From CAZCTC01 sp964501335 (GTDB lineage: Bacteria > Chloroflexota > Anaerolineae > B4-G1 > SLSP01): a stretch of DNA of 64,000 nt. The stretch is from positions 1 through 64,000 of the forward strand of contig CAZCTC010000044.1 in the NCBI GenBank assembly GCA_964501335.1, read 5' to 3'. The translations under genes were made by a program, and so were the position numbers. Shown here piece by piece: positions 48,934 to 57,948 of this stretch. Numbering within the stretch: the stretch's first letter is position 1; the number at the start of each line of letters is the position of its first letter. The notes below the pieces were generated by a model that saw nothing but the letters and a program-made list of their open reading frames with translations, was not told the origin of the DNA and did no database searches.

Positions 48934-50273
48934 CGGGAACCTCCTTTGGCGAAAGTGCCGAACAATGAACTCAGCATTCCCTCTTTCTTGACTTCCTTCT
49001 TCCTTAATAAGGCTTCCAGCGGCGGATAGAACTGCGCTGCCAGTTTGACGATGCCTTCGCCCAACGGCTTCAACGGTTTCTGGAGGACCAGGGGGCTTTG
49101 CTGATTGATGCTGGTCCGCGCCTCTTCGGGAGACCAGGGCAGGGTCGCCACAATCGGGATGCGGCCGCCCATGAACTCCACGATGTCCTTGATACTCATC
49201 CCCCAGGCTTCGTCGTAGCCGTTCAAAACGATGCGGAAGCGTTGCAGGGTATTGAAGGTAGCCGCGAGATTAGGGATGATGCCCCGGATGTCGTTCAACG
49301 TGGTGCGCTCCGGCGAGACGACCAGGAGCACCAGATCGGCGTTCGCCAGAGCCGACCAGTGAAAGAGGGAGTTGTAGTCGGGGCCGGTGTCGATGATCCG
49401 AAAATCGAAAAAGCCGCGGGCCTCCCGGAGGATGTCGTTGAAAATGGTCATGGTGCGCTGGGGATCTTCCAGAAAGAGGTCGGAGCCGGCCTGGTGCATC
49501 TGCGGGATGCCCGGCAGGAAGGAGAGCTTGCCGCCGTAGAGGCGGGTAGCGTTCTGCAGGGCCTGGGCCCGCACGACGTAGTTCCCGGTGCGCTTGCCCT
49601 GGCTGACCACGGACTCATAGAGGGCCACCATGTGCTTCATCGGCTCGTCGGGGATTTCCATTTTGAGCAGGACATGGGTGTTGGCCCGGCTCATGTCGGC
49701 GTCGATCAGCAGGGTAGGCCGTTGGGCGATCATGCCCAGGGCGCAGGCCAGATTGGTCGAAATCGTGGTCTTGCCGGCGCCGCCTTTGGGCGAGTAGACG
49801 GCGATGGTCTGTTGCTGCCAGCCGCCGCGATCCAGGATTGCCAGGGCGTCGTCGGCGGTGACCGGGGTGAAGGTCCGGGCGTTGCGTTCAGAGTGAGCCG
49901 TGGCTACAGCGGAGCGGATCAGCTCCGGCAGGCGTTGCAGCTGCACCACATCGAGGGGCGTCATAATGAAGCCCTTCATGCCGAAGCGGCTGTACTCGGA
50001 GGCGTAGCCGGAGCCGGCGGGGATCAGGCCGACGGCGGGGATGGGATGGTCCTCAAAGGTCAAGAGTTCCTGGACCAAGGAGGGCGTCATCCCTGGCAGG
50101 GTGGGTGTGAACAAGGCACAATCCATGCCCATGCCCCGAGCCTGATCGGCCAGCATGACCCCGTCGGAGACGATGGTCACGATTTGAATCCCCGAACCTT
50201 CCAATGCTTGGTAGAGCAGCTGGATATCTTGAAAGCCGGAGTATCCGACGATGCACTTGATTTCGTCGCTCAT
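48930..50273 (-). CDS. tadZ: TadZ/CpaE-like ParA-type ATPase
   Basis: A 447-residue protein. An N-terminal receiver-like domain (1-125) without the usual phosphoacceptor site is followed by a MinD/ParA ATPase with KGGAGKTT (163-170), retaining both the signature and P-loop lysines. It localises Tad pili to the pole in other bacteria. AGGAGG precedes the start. The C-terminal 40 residues (KPLKPLGEGIVKLAAQFYPP) probably reach toward TadA. Confidence 0.88.
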   Translation of the reverse strand: MSDEIKCIVGYSGFQDIQLLYQALEGSGIQIVTIVSDGVMLADQARGMGMDCALFTPTLPGMTPSLVQELLTFEDHPIPAVGLIPAGSGYASEYSRFGMKGFIMTPLDVVQLQRLPELIRSAVATAHSERNARTFTPVTADDALAILDRGGWQQQTIAVYSPKGGAGKTTISTNLACALGMIAQRPTLLIDADMSRANTHVLLKMEIPDEPMKHMVALYESVVSQGKRTGNYVVRAQALQNATRLYGGKLSFLPGIPQMHQAGSDLFLEDPQRTMTIFNDILREARGFFDFRIIDTGPDYNSLFHWSALANADLVLLVVSPERTTLNDIRGIIPNLAATFNTLQRFRIVLNGYDEAWGMSIKDIVEFMGGRIPIVATLPWSPEEARTSINQQSPLVLQKPLKPLGEGIVKLAAQFYPPLEALLRKKEVKKEGMLSSLFGTFAKGGSR

Positions 50274-50293
50274 AAAACCTCCTACCGAAGAGA

Positions 50294-50395
50294 ATCAACG
50301 CAGAGGCGCAGAGTGGCAGAGCCGCAGAGAGCGCAGATAAAAGAATCTGACCCCGGCGTCCTTGGCGTCTCAGCGGTGAATTTTCTGAATTGAAA
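50294..50395. repeat. ACGCAGAG-type palindromic repeat, copy 5 (hybrid)
   Basis: The left part is AACGCAGAGGCGCAGAG; the right part is CTCAGCGGTGAATT as in the 45504 copy. It looks like a recombinant of the two subtypes. Confidence 0.65.
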
Positions 50396-50400
50396 ACCGT

Positions 50401-50832
50401 TCATGCGCCCTCCGGGGAAGAGTGCAAGAGGGTCAGGGGCTGCACTTCTCGCAGTAGATCGGCCACTTTGCGCTGCAGCCGGGTGACCTTGCGCATCGTG
50501 TGAATCAATTTCACCATTTCCCGGGTGAGCGCGGGCTCCAGGAAGACGTTGGGATGTATTTCCAACAGGGGAATGCCGTCTCCGGCGGAATCTTGCATTC
50601 GGTGGAGCGTGTCCTGGATCGGATCTTGCCAGATATCGGGCATGTCGGAGTTGAAGATCACGGCATCGACTTCCAGGCGGGCGGCGCGGTGGGCCAGTTC
50701 CGGGCCGGTAGCCGCGACATCGACGATGCGGATCGGAGTGTTTTTCAAGGCCAGAATGATCTGGGCCAGTTCTTCGGTGCTGTTGTACCCCAGCAGTAAA
50801 CGAATTTCGGGGTCAGGGTTCTTTTTCGACAT
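50401..50832 (-). CDS. Stand-alone receiver-like protein related to the TadZ N-terminus
   Basis: A 143-residue protein starting at ATG 50832. EIRLLLGYNSTEELAQIILALKNTPIRIVDV...DAVIFNSDMPD...DPIQDTLHRM parallels the receiver-like half of TadZ (LYQALEGSGIQIVTIV...DCALFTPTLPG). No ATPase half follows, so it is either a split paralog or a partner subunit for the P-loop proteins at 51844 and 52541. Confidence 0.6.
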   Translation of the reverse strand: MSKKNPDPEIRLLLGYNSTEELAQIILALKNTPIRIVDVAATGPELAHRAARLEVDAVIFNSDMPDIWQDPIQDTLHRMQDSAGDGIPLLEIHPNVFLEPALTREMVKLIHTMRKVTRLQRKVADLLREVQPLTLLHSSPEGA

Positions 50833-50855
50833 GGCGGTGGAGTCCTTTCTTGAAA

Positions 50856-51794
50856 TTAAGGAGCGGGCGTTTCGGCCGGTGCTGGCGTGGGTTGAGCCAC
50901 GGCCACGGGCGTCGGCTGGATTTCGGGACGATCCTCGAAGAAGCGATCTTCCAGATCGGACCAGGTGACGCCGTGGGAGGGTTTCAGGGAGCCGGCTTTG
51001 ATCTCGGGCACGGCGACGGCAGGCAGGACGCCGACCTGCACTTTGCCGTGGGCCAGGGCGAAGGCGATCCACTCGGCGGTCTCGCGGCTGACCACTACAT
51101 CCAGGCCGTTGATGGCACCTTCGAGAGTGGCCGGTTCGTTTTCCGCACCGGGAGCACCGTAGTTGGGGTTATCTTTGACCTCGCGGTTGAGCCGGTAGAC
51201 CAGGCCGTTGGCGATCCACTTGGAGAGGGGCAGTTGCAGCTCCAGGGTGTGCGAAGCTGTCTCCCCGGGGAGCAGCGCCGGGGCGGGCGTGGGTTCCAGG
51301 TTGGCGGCGGTGACCACATCGGTGGCGATTTTCTGGGCCTGGATCTGCCCGGCAGAATAGAAAAGGGCGATGGCATCGCCGGGATAGACGGCGGGGATTT
51401 TGCCCTGCTCGACCGGGACATTGATGATGACCAGTTCGGGATCGGTCAGGGCGACGGAGAGCCGTTTGACCTTGCCGGCATTGTCCCCGGTGGCGAGGGC
51501 CTCGCGCAGCAGGGGCTGGCCGGGGTGCAGCGATTCGACGGCAATGATGTCGCCGGCGTTCAACATGGAGTCCCACTCGTCGGCCAGGATGTATTTGGCG
51601 GCGACGGCTTCGGAGATCGTCTGCACGTCGATCTGTACCTGGTCGGCAGTGAGCGGCGTGAAAGGGGCGACTTCCGTGACCACGACGGCGACGGCATATT
51701 CCGGAGGGTGGGTCAGAACATTTGCCAGAATGGCACCGCCGAACGCGGCGAGGGCCAGCAACAGACCCAGGATCATTTGCAGAGAGCGTTTCAT
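50856..51794 (-). CDS. cpaB: CpaB/RcpC-like Flp pilus assembly protein
   Basis: A 312-residue protein with an N-terminal membrane anchor (about 5-27), then an SAF-type domain (VAVVVTEVAPFTPLTADQV...GQPLLREALA) and an RcpC-like domain (VYPGDAIALFYSAG). A Pro/Thr-rich tail ends the protein. In diderm bacteria CpaB works with the secretin; none is encoded here, consistent with a monoderm envelope. Confidence 0.8.
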   Translation of the reverse strand: MKRSLQMILGLLLALAAFGGAILANVLTHPPEYAVAVVVTEVAPFTPLTADQVQIDVQTISEAVAAKYILADEWDSMLNAGDIIAVESLHPGQPLLREALATGDNAGKVKRLSVALTDPELVIINVPVEQGKIPAVYPGDAIALFYSAGQIQAQKIATDVVTAANLEPTPAPALLPGETASHTLELQLPLSKWIANGLVYRLNREVKDNPNYGAPGAENEPATLEGAINGLDVVVSRETAEWIAFALAHGKVQVGVLPAVAVPEIKAGSLKPSHGVTWSDLEDRFFEDRPEIQPTPVAVAQPTPAPAETPAP

Positions 51795-51843
51795 TTGGTT
51801 TTTCCTTTCAAGTAAATGATTCGTGAGGCGTAACCAGAACCGA

Positions 51844-52389
51844 TTACGCCTGCCGGATTTTCAGTAAATCGGACATGGAGAAACGTTTGGCCGGCGGTTT
51901 CGGCAACAGTTGATTTGCCAGGGCCATGCCGGCTTGTTTCAAATCTCCTGAAACAATCCGCAGGGCCGGATGGGCAGCTCTCAGCCGTTTTTCATGCCAG
52001 GTGGAGACGCCATCGCCTTCGCGGCTGACGGCGAGCTGCACGTCGGCCAGTTCCCAGATCCCCGTGGGCGGAGTCAACCCGCCGTCGGCAATCAAGGGAA
52101 TCCGCTGGGCCGTCTCGCGGATCAGGGTCCAGACCAGCTCGGGATGCACGGTGCAAATCTCGTTCCAGAGCAGCACCGGCCGGCGCTTCACCAGCTCGTC
52201 GATGACCGTGAGCCGATCCCGGCGGGAGAAGACCAGGGTGTCCAGGGTGTAGACATTGCGGTCCAACCGACCGGATAGGCTCCCGTCGGCGAGATCCAAT
52301 CCCAGAGCCGGGGCGCTGTGCTTCAAGAATTCGCAGACCAGCTTCGTCGTGCCGATGCCGCCAGCTGTGCCAACAACCAGGATCAACAT
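51844..52389 (-). CDS. ParA/MinD-like P-loop protein with degenerate Walker A
   Basis: A 181-residue protein starting VVGTAGGIGTTKLVCEF, the place where ParA proteins have KGGxGKT. Both lysines of the deviant Walker A motif are missing. A strand-rich core remains (VLLWNEICTVHPEL, IPLIADGG). It may bind but not hydrolyse nucleotide, or act as a structural paralog of TadZ. AAGGAG precedes the start. Confidence 0.6.
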   Translation of the reverse strand: MLILVVGTAGGIGTTKLVCEFLKHSAPALGLDLADGSLSGRLDRNVYTLDTLVFSRRDRLTVIDELVKRRPVLLWNEICTVHPELVWTLIRETAQRIPLIADGGLTPPTGIWELADVQLAVSREGDGVSTWHEKRLRAAHPALRIVSGDLKQAGMALANQLLPKPPAKRFSMSDLLKIRQA

Positions 52390-52484
52390 AACCGCACTCC
52401 TTTTTCCGATTCATGCTTGCGTCCCGCACTGGACCTTTTTACTTCCGGGTCCGCCGCGCAGGTGGGGAAGAGAGAGTTTTTTGG

Positions 52485-52522
52485 GGTGTTTCCGCGCGCT
52501 TCCGAAAGCGCGCGGAAACACC
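52485..52522. other. Perfect 17-bp hairpin between two ParA-like genes
   Basis: GGTGTTTCCGCGCGCTT pairs perfectly with AAGCGCGCGGAAACACC across a 4-nt loop. A TTCTTTTTT run follows on the + strand but no U-tract follows on the operon (-) strand, so it may act as an antisense-strand terminator or as an mRNA-processing or stability hairpin. Confidence 0.6.
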
Positions 52523-52540
52523 GTTCTTTTTTCTCTTGGA

Positions 52541-53278
52541 TTAAGGGCGATCCGGCCATTGCCGGGTAATGAGCCGTTGGATTTCCTCGGGCTTCAACGG
52601 TTCGTGGAGTTGAATCCAATCGGCATTGAAAGCGCGCTGGGCCCGGCCGCCGTCGATGACGATGGCGCCGAAGCCTTCCAGGCGTTCTGGGACCGGAATC
52701 CCGTTGAAGATCACCGCGTTTTGAACCTTGAGCGGTTCCGGGGACGGTTCCAGGTTCAACCGTAGGGCGATATCGCCGCGTTGGGTGGCATCGCAGAGCG
52801 CGACGTTCAGCCCGCGTTCCAGCAGCAGCCGGCCGGTTTCGATGACGGCGGTGGTGGTGCCGACGCCGCCATGGGCGCCCCAGAAGCCCAGGCGGATCTG
52901 GTGGGTCGGCCGGGGCAAGGGCAGGGAAGGCGCCGGGCTTTGTGGTGTCGATTGCGGTGTTGCCGGGGCAGCGGGCTGGGCCGGGGTTGATTGGGCGTCG
53001 AAATAGGCTTGCAACACCGGGACGGGATCGGCCCCCTGGGGAATCCGCACGACGGGCAGAGCGATGTCGGGGATGAAGACGCCGGCCGTCGCGCAAATCA
53101 GGGTAGGCTGGAAGAGTCGGACCGCCTGGTCGAAGCGATCCGGGGTGGCGCCGCCGGCAATCCGCAGTTTTCCGCCGCGTCCGAGGGGGGCGAGCGCGGT
53201 GTAGAGCGCATCGGAGTCGGCTTCGGTTTCGGCTACGATGAGGAGCAGAGCGGGATTCTTTGCGGCGGCGCCGGCCAT
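52541..53278 (-). CDS. ParA/TadZ-like protein with degenerate Walker A
   Basis: A 245-residue protein with an N-terminal receiver-like part (1-85), an Ala/Pro linker (about 95-120), and a P-loop domain beginning GFWGAHGGVGTTTAV. At the positions of the two ParA lysines it has His and Thr. Its ribosome binding site overlaps the stop codon of the lipoprotein gene (GGAGTAAcccgATG). It is the second lysine-less ParA paralog in this operon. Confidence 0.65.
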   Translation of the reverse strand: MAGAAAKNPALLLIVAETEADSDALYTALAPLGRGGKLRIAGGATPDRFDQAVRLFQPTLICATAGVFIPDIALPVVRIPQGADPVPVLQAYFDAQSTPAQPAAPATPQSTPQSPAPSLPLPRPTHQIRLGFWGAHGGVGTTTAVIETGRLLLERGLNVALCDATQRGDIALRLNLEPSPEPLKVQNAVIFNGIPVPERLEGFGAIVIDGGRAQRAFNADWIQLHEPLKPEEIQRLITRQWPDRP

Positions 53279-53282
53279 CGGG

Positions 53283-53798
53283 TTACTCCTTCCGGATTTC
53301 CACGGGCGTGAAGTCGGGCGAGATCAGGGTATTTTCGTCCTGGCGGATTTCCAGGTGGAAGGGCATCTGGTAGGCCGCCACATCAAAGACCAGCATTCCG
53401 GTCACGGCGGCGCCGGCGGGGATGGGCTGGTCCGGCATGACCGTTTGCCCGGCGGTTTTGAAGACCAGATCCGCCATTTTGAAGCGGGGAGCGGTTTTGC
53501 CGGCGGCGTCCACGGCCGACCATTGGATGAGCGCGGGTTGTAGCGCGGTATTGCCGGTGTTTTTGAGTGTGGCGGTCACAATGAGCAGTCCGTCGCCCTC
53601 CGTCTTGGCGGTGAAGATCCCGGCATGGATCGAGGGCGTGATGACGGCCGACACGACGGTCAATTCCGCGCCCATCGGGGTAGGCGTGACGACCGTCAGG
53701 GCATCTGGCGCGCCGGGCGCCTGGCGAGGTGCGACGCCGCAGGCGGTGAAGAGCAGCGCGATCAATCCTAACAAAAAGGCGATTAAACTTTGTTTCAT
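53283..53798 (-). CDS. Lipoprotein with DUF4352-like domain
   Basis: A 171-residue protein starting at ATG 53798. The signal peptide IAFLLGLIALLFTAC gives a lipobox with Cys at about residue 20. The mature part (about 45-165) has the TLKNTGNTAL and FKMADLVFKTAGQ strand pattern of DUF4352 immunoglobulin-like domains. The longer frame starts inside a palindromic repeat and lacks a signal peptide. Confidence 0.7.
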   Translation of the reverse strand: MKQSLIAFLLGLIALLFTACGVAPRQAPGAPDALTVVTPTPMGAELTVVSAVITPSIHAGIFTAKTEGDGLLIVTATLKNTGNTALQPALIQWSAVDAAGKTAPRFKMADLVFKTAGQTVMPDQPIPAGAAVTGMLVFDVAAYQMPFHLEIRQDENTLISPDFTPVEIRKE

Positions 53799-53811
53799 TC
53801 GGTTTTCTCCT

Positions 53812-53883
53812 TGTGGGAAGTTTGGAAGATTGGAAGCCTGGAAGATTCCTTCCATACTTCCAGCTTCCAATTTTCCAGTTTTC
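53812..53883. repeat. Palindromic GGAAGATTGGAAG-type intergenic repeat
   Basis: GGAAGTTTGGAAGATTGGAAG on the left is mirrored by TTCCAGCTTCCAATTTTCCAG on the right, making a stem of about 70 bp between the ATPase and lipoprotein genes. Confidence 0.65.
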
Positions 53884-56800
53884 TCATTTGAGCAGGGTGC
53901 GTCCCTGGGGGATGAACCCGGCACGGACGACGGTCCAGGCTTCCCGTTGTTGCTGGGTCAGTTGTTCGGCATGTTCCAGCATGTAGGCGAGTTGGCCGTC
54001 CGTCGGCGGCTTGATCGGCGAAATGTCCGGGAAGAGGCAGGCCACCGGCTTCTGTTCGTCCTCGCGGCCCATGGGCAGGCGCTTGCGTTTGCAGATCCCC
54101 ACGCCGACCGGCATGTCGAGCAGCTGGTCGATCACCTGGGTGACCTCATCCATGGCGCCGGTGCCGGGGCGAATCCCCAGCGCGGCGACGGCGGCTTTAG
54201 CATCCTCCATGGTGTTCACACCCTGGGCGATAACGATTTTGGCGGAGCCCACCACGCCTTCAGGGAGTCCCAGCCAGTGCTGAGCGGCGGTCATCAGGAT
54301 CTGGCCGTACTTGCGGCCGCGATCGGCGATGTCGTCCCAGATTCCGGCGGTCTGTTCCACGGCGGTCTGGGCCTCGGTGGCTTTGTCGCCCGACTTCATC
54401 ACCACATGGGCTTCCTCGAAGACGAAGAGGTGTTGCCGCCCACTCAGATTCCCTTCCAGTTTGATCCGGGCCTCGTATTTGCCGGCGCTGTGGTTGAAGG
54501 TCGCCGCGCCCAGCAATCCCACAATGAAGCCTTTCAGCATTTCATCCTTGAAGGCGCCTTCGACCACGGTTACGCCGTAGGGCCAGAGCAATCGCTCCAG
54601 ATCGGGGGCGCCGGGCTTGCCGAAGTTTTCATAGTGCAGGCCGCCGGGCGTGAATTCCTCCATCTTGTCCACGATCCGCTTCAGGATGCCGGGCGAGATG
54701 TTGTCGGTGCGAGATTTCTGCATCTCGTCCAACAGCTCTTTGGCTTTCTGGTAAAGGTGTTGCAGGGTCAGACCGGAGGAGTGAGCCGGATTTTGGAAAA
54801 CGCCGTTTTCTTCGTAGAGGACCCGCATACAGCGCTGCACCAGGGCCATGCCGGTGCCGCCGGTGGCGTAGTTCAGGGCCCATTGTTTGGAGAAGATCGA
54901 GATCCAATCCTTGGGCGTAATGTAGGGGCTGGGGATGGCGACGGGGTTGAAGCCCAGCGGGAAGAAGTGGGGATCGGTCAGCGAGAAGAAGTTGAATTCG
55001 GTGGTCAGGACCATGCTGGCAAGCCGGCGCCACTCGCCGGTGGGGTCGAAAACGGTGACGCCCATCGCGGGCCGACCGGCGGGCACTTCGATGTGCATGG
55101 GGCCGGTGGCCGGCACAGGCAGCGGTTGCCCGGTGACGGGATGCTCGCGCAGCCGGTTGACCATCTGGGAGACCATCCAGATAGCGGCGTTGGATTTGCC
55201 CGAGCCGGACGCCCCGACAATGAGCAGGTGCATCAGGTCGCCCCGGGCGATGCGGTAGATCACATCGGTGGTTTCGGAGGTGGTGGGCGAAATCTCCAGC
55301 CCCAGCTCCAGTTCGCCCTGACCACGCACCAGTCCCAGACAGGAGGGGAAGGTGCGCAGAGTGGCACTGACGCCGCCTTTGCCCTCGACGCGCAGGGGGT
55401 GGACCAGAGCGGCCAGCTCGTTGGAGGTGAGGCCCTGGCTGAAGGCCTTGGGTTCCAGGGGATTGGCTTCGACGCGCTCATCCAGGTCGAAGCGGATGGC
55501 CCGGCCCCAGAGCGCGGCGTCGCCGCTACGAACCGTCAGGGGAACGGCAACCTCTTCCTCACGCCAGGCGGCCAGTGCGGCGCCGATCAGCCGTTCCAGG
55601 ATCAGCGGCTCGGGGGCCAGCAGCACGGATTGTACGCGGAAGAAGCCGGTGTTGAGACCTGCCGCCAGCCGATCGCGCTGCTGGGTGAAGAGCAACGTGG
55701 CAAGTTCGCGTTGAGCATCCACCGTTTGCCGGCTGAAGGAGAGGCCGGCAAAGACGCCAGCCCCGCCAGGGCCCATCACGCCGCGGGTCGTCGTCGAGCC
55801 CGACCCGGCAAAAGAGCCGGTCTCTCCGGCGAGCTGGGAGGCGCTGCGGCGGGCATAGCCTTCATTGTCGCTCAGCACGGCCTGCTGCATCGACATCTGC
55901 CCTTGCTCAGTTTGCTGGCGGTTGATGTCGCCCGCCTGGGACTCGTCGCGCCAGCCGGATTCGGAGCGGTCGGTCTCGCGGCTGATCTCGCGGTCCGTGG
56001 CGATCTGATCGTCCTGGGTCAAATGGCCCTGGCGGGTGCCGGCTTCATCGAGAAAGCCGGAATAGGTTTTGAGGATCGACTGCGTTCCCCGACTGGCTTC
56101 CTGGGATTGCTGCTGGAAAGCGACGTTCTGCGCCACCTGGCTGTCCCAGGTGCGGTTGGAGTCCCGATCGGTGTGGTGCTGATCGGAATAAGCTTCCTGG
56201 GTGCTGTAGCTGAGGTTCGAGGTGCGGGTCCCGCCGCCGGAACGGTATTCCGTCCCGCTGATGGATTCGGAGCCGCCCCAACTGCGCTGCTGGGCATTAG
56301 ATTCCTGGCCGTTGCGCTGGTAGTCTTGATCGGAGGTGCGGGCTCCGCTGCTGACCGTGGTCTCGTCGGTCTGATGGCGCTCGCCGGCCTGACCTGAGGA
56401 TTGCACCGTTTCATGGTCGCGGGTTTCGTAGCTCTGGCCGCGTTGACCGGCCACTTGCGTCTGCTCTCCGCTGACCCAGGCTCCACCCAGACCGGGCACC
56501 GTCCCGCCGACCTGGGCGCCGGCCCGAGAGCCGAGTTCCTGAGAGGCATGGGTTTCCATGCGGACCCCATCGCCGCCGGCGTTGGATTCGCCGGCCCGTT
56601 GATAGGAGCTTTGCTCTTGACCGGTGCCGGAACGGGAGTCGGCAGCCTGGTAGCCGCCTGAAGTCTGCTCCCCGCCGGAGCCCGCAAACTGGCTGGAGGA
56701 TTGTTCGTGTTCCGAACCGCCCCAGCTCTTGGAGGAGCCGAAGCTGGCGCTCTCGCCGAAGGAATAGTGGTCGGTCTCGCTGCGGTTGCCGCTGACGGCG

Positions 56801-57948
56801 CGCTGACCGGCGGTGGCTTCGTTGATGCTGTCGTGGGCATTCAGGCTGCCCTGCTCGCCGGTATCGGTGTGCCGGGTGCCCTGCTGTTCGGAAGTGCGTT
56901 GGGTGGTGTCGCGGAGCAGGCTCGCTTCAGCGCCGTTGTAGGTCTTGTGGGCCTGATACTGTTCGGCGTAAGTCCGATCCAGATGGACCTGGGCCTGCTC
57001 ATGTTCCTTGCTGTGTTCCGTGATGTGGGCGCCGGCGGCGTACTGCGTCTGGGTGTGGCTGGTGTAGTGTTCCTGGGATTGCTGGCCGCGTTCCCAATCG
57101 CTCTGGCCCTGGCTGCGACCGGCCTCCAGGCGATGGGTCTGCTCTTCCAATGCCGAAAGCTGTTCCACCCGGCTGATCCCGGTGGAGCGTTGATCCTGGC
57201 GGACCACGCTGCCGATGGGGGTGAGCAAAGATCCCGGTGAGATGCTGATGCTCAGCGAATCGGAGCCCTTGACCAGGGAGGCGAAGCGGGAAAGCTCGCG
57301 GGAGGTCATCTGCAACAGCTCATTGATCCGCAGGGCATCGTAGGGATCGATGGTGATTTGCAGGGCGAAGGGCACATCCTCCAACCCGGCCACGATGGTT
57401 TCCAGTTGCTCCTGGGCATCGGCGGCGACCAACTGGCCCACGCCGTCGGACCCGGCGGCGCTGGCGGCCATCCGGCGCACCGGCTGACCGACCATCGCGG
57501 CGGTGTAGCGGCAGGCCATCAGATGGCGGTAGTAGGCGGTGGCTTCATCGACCTTCAAGGGCTCGATCTGCGACTGGCGGAAGCGGCCGCGCAGGGCGCT
57601 GATGAAGCGGGCCGAGCCCTGCTCCGCCCGTTCCACCGCTTCTTCCGGGTCCGGCGAGAGGGCCCGGCCGCCGTACAACTGGAAGAGGCCGGCATCGGGG
57701 ATATTCGCCAGGGAGAAAATGGCGGAGGTGTTGCGTTCGCCCTGGGGATCGTAAAGGACGCTCACCGTATCGTCAGCCAGATCCAGATGGGAGCGCAGGG
57801 TGCGAGCCGTGCGGCGCAGCACGCGGAAGAACTGCGGCGCCCAGGCCACATAGAGGCCCGAGTCCAGGCGCACCACATAGGCGCGCAGGCGTTCTTTGTC
57901 GGGGCTGAGGATGAGTTGCAGACTATCGGCGCTGGATGCGTTTGACAT
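53884..57948 (-). CDS. HerA/VirB4-like ATPase with a giant Gln/Ser-rich insert
   Basis: A 1354-residue protein. Residues 1-265 form an N-terminal domain; 265-735 are low-complexity Gln/Ser/Glu/Gly/His-rich sequence; 735-910 lead into an ATPase with IVGASGSGKSNAAIW (Walker A, near 912) and HLFVFEEAHVVM (Walker B, near 1175), as in HerA, TraC and VirB4 proteins. An EGAFKDEMLKGFIVGLLGA segment lies between. Related ATPases pump DNA or energise type IV secretion. It is the second gene of the operon and overlaps the first by 26 nt. The insert is not seen in the ATPases I know and is probably disordered. The ATPase family is clear; the substrate is not. Confidence 0.8.
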   Translation of the reverse strand: MSNASSADSLQLILSPDKERLRAYVVRLDSGLYVAWAPQFFRVLRRTARTLRSHLDLADDTVSVLYDPQGERNTSAIFSLANIPDAGLFQLYGGRALSPDPEEAVERAEQGSARFISALRGRFRQSQIEPLKVDEATAYYRHLMACRYTAAMVGQPVRRMAASAAGSDGVGQLVAADAQEQLETIVAGLEDVPFALQITIDPYDALRINELLQMTSRELSRFASLVKGSDSLSISISPGSLLTPIGSVVRQDQRSTGISRVEQLSALEEQTHRLEAGRSQGQSDWERGQQSQEHYTSHTQTQYAAGAHITEHSKEHEQAQVHLDRTYAEQYQAHKTYNGAEASLLRDTTQRTSEQQGTRHTDTGEQGSLNAHDSINEATAGQRAVSGNRSETDHYSFGESASFGSSKSWGGSEHEQSSSQFAGSGGEQTSGGYQAADSRSGTGQEQSSYQRAGESNAGGDGVRMETHASQELGSRAGAQVGGTVPGLGGAWVSGEQTQVAGQRGQSYETRDHETVQSSGQAGERHQTDETTVSSGARTSDQDYQRNGQESNAQQRSWGGSESISGTEYRSGGGTRTSNLSYSTQEAYSDQHHTDRDSNRTWDSQVAQNVAFQQQSQEASRGTQSILKTYSGFLDEAGTRQGHLTQDDQIATDREISRETDRSESGWRDESQAGDINRQQTEQGQMSMQQAVLSDNEGYARRSASQLAGETGSFAGSGSTTTRGVMGPGGAGVFAGLSFSRQTVDAQRELATLLFTQQRDRLAAGLNTGFFRVQSVLLAPEPLILERLIGAALAAWREEEVAVPLTVRSGDAALWGRAIRFDLDERVEANPLEPKAFSQGLTSNELAALVHPLRVEGKGGVSATLRTFPSCLGLVRGQGELELGLEISPTTSETTDVIYRIARGDLMHLLIVGASGSGKSNAAIWMVSQMVNRLREHPVTGQPLPVPATGPMHIEVPAGRPAMGVTVFDPTGEWRRLASMVLTTEFNFFSLTDPHFFPLGFNPVAIPSPYITPKDWISIFSKQWALNYATGGTGMALVQRCMRVLYEENGVFQNPAHSSGLTLQHLYQKAKELLDEMQKSRTDNISPGILKRIVDKMEEFTPGGLHYENFGKPGAPDLERLLWPYGVTVVEGAFKDEMLKGFIVGLLGAATFNHSAGKYEARIKLEGNLSGRQHLFVFEEAHVVMKSGDKATEAQTAVEQTAGIWDDIADRGRKYGQILMTAAQHWLGLPEGVVGSAKIVIAQGVNTMEDAKAAVAALGIRPGTGAMDEVTQVIDQLLDMPVGVGICKRKRLPMGREDEQKPVACLFPDISPIKPPTDGQLAYMLEHAEQLTQQQREAWTVVRAGFIPQGRTLLK

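Noticed and set aside
47599..49029. Long open frames on the + strand opposite the Tad genes (for example at 47599-49029 and 53422-56397)
   Set aside because: They are antisense shadows of GC-rich genes with clear family motifs, and lack ribosome binding sites and recognisable domains.
52485..52522. Intrinsic terminator of the pilus operon
   Set aside because: On the operon strand the stem is followed by CCCCAAAAAA, not a U-tract. The T-run is on the opposite strand.
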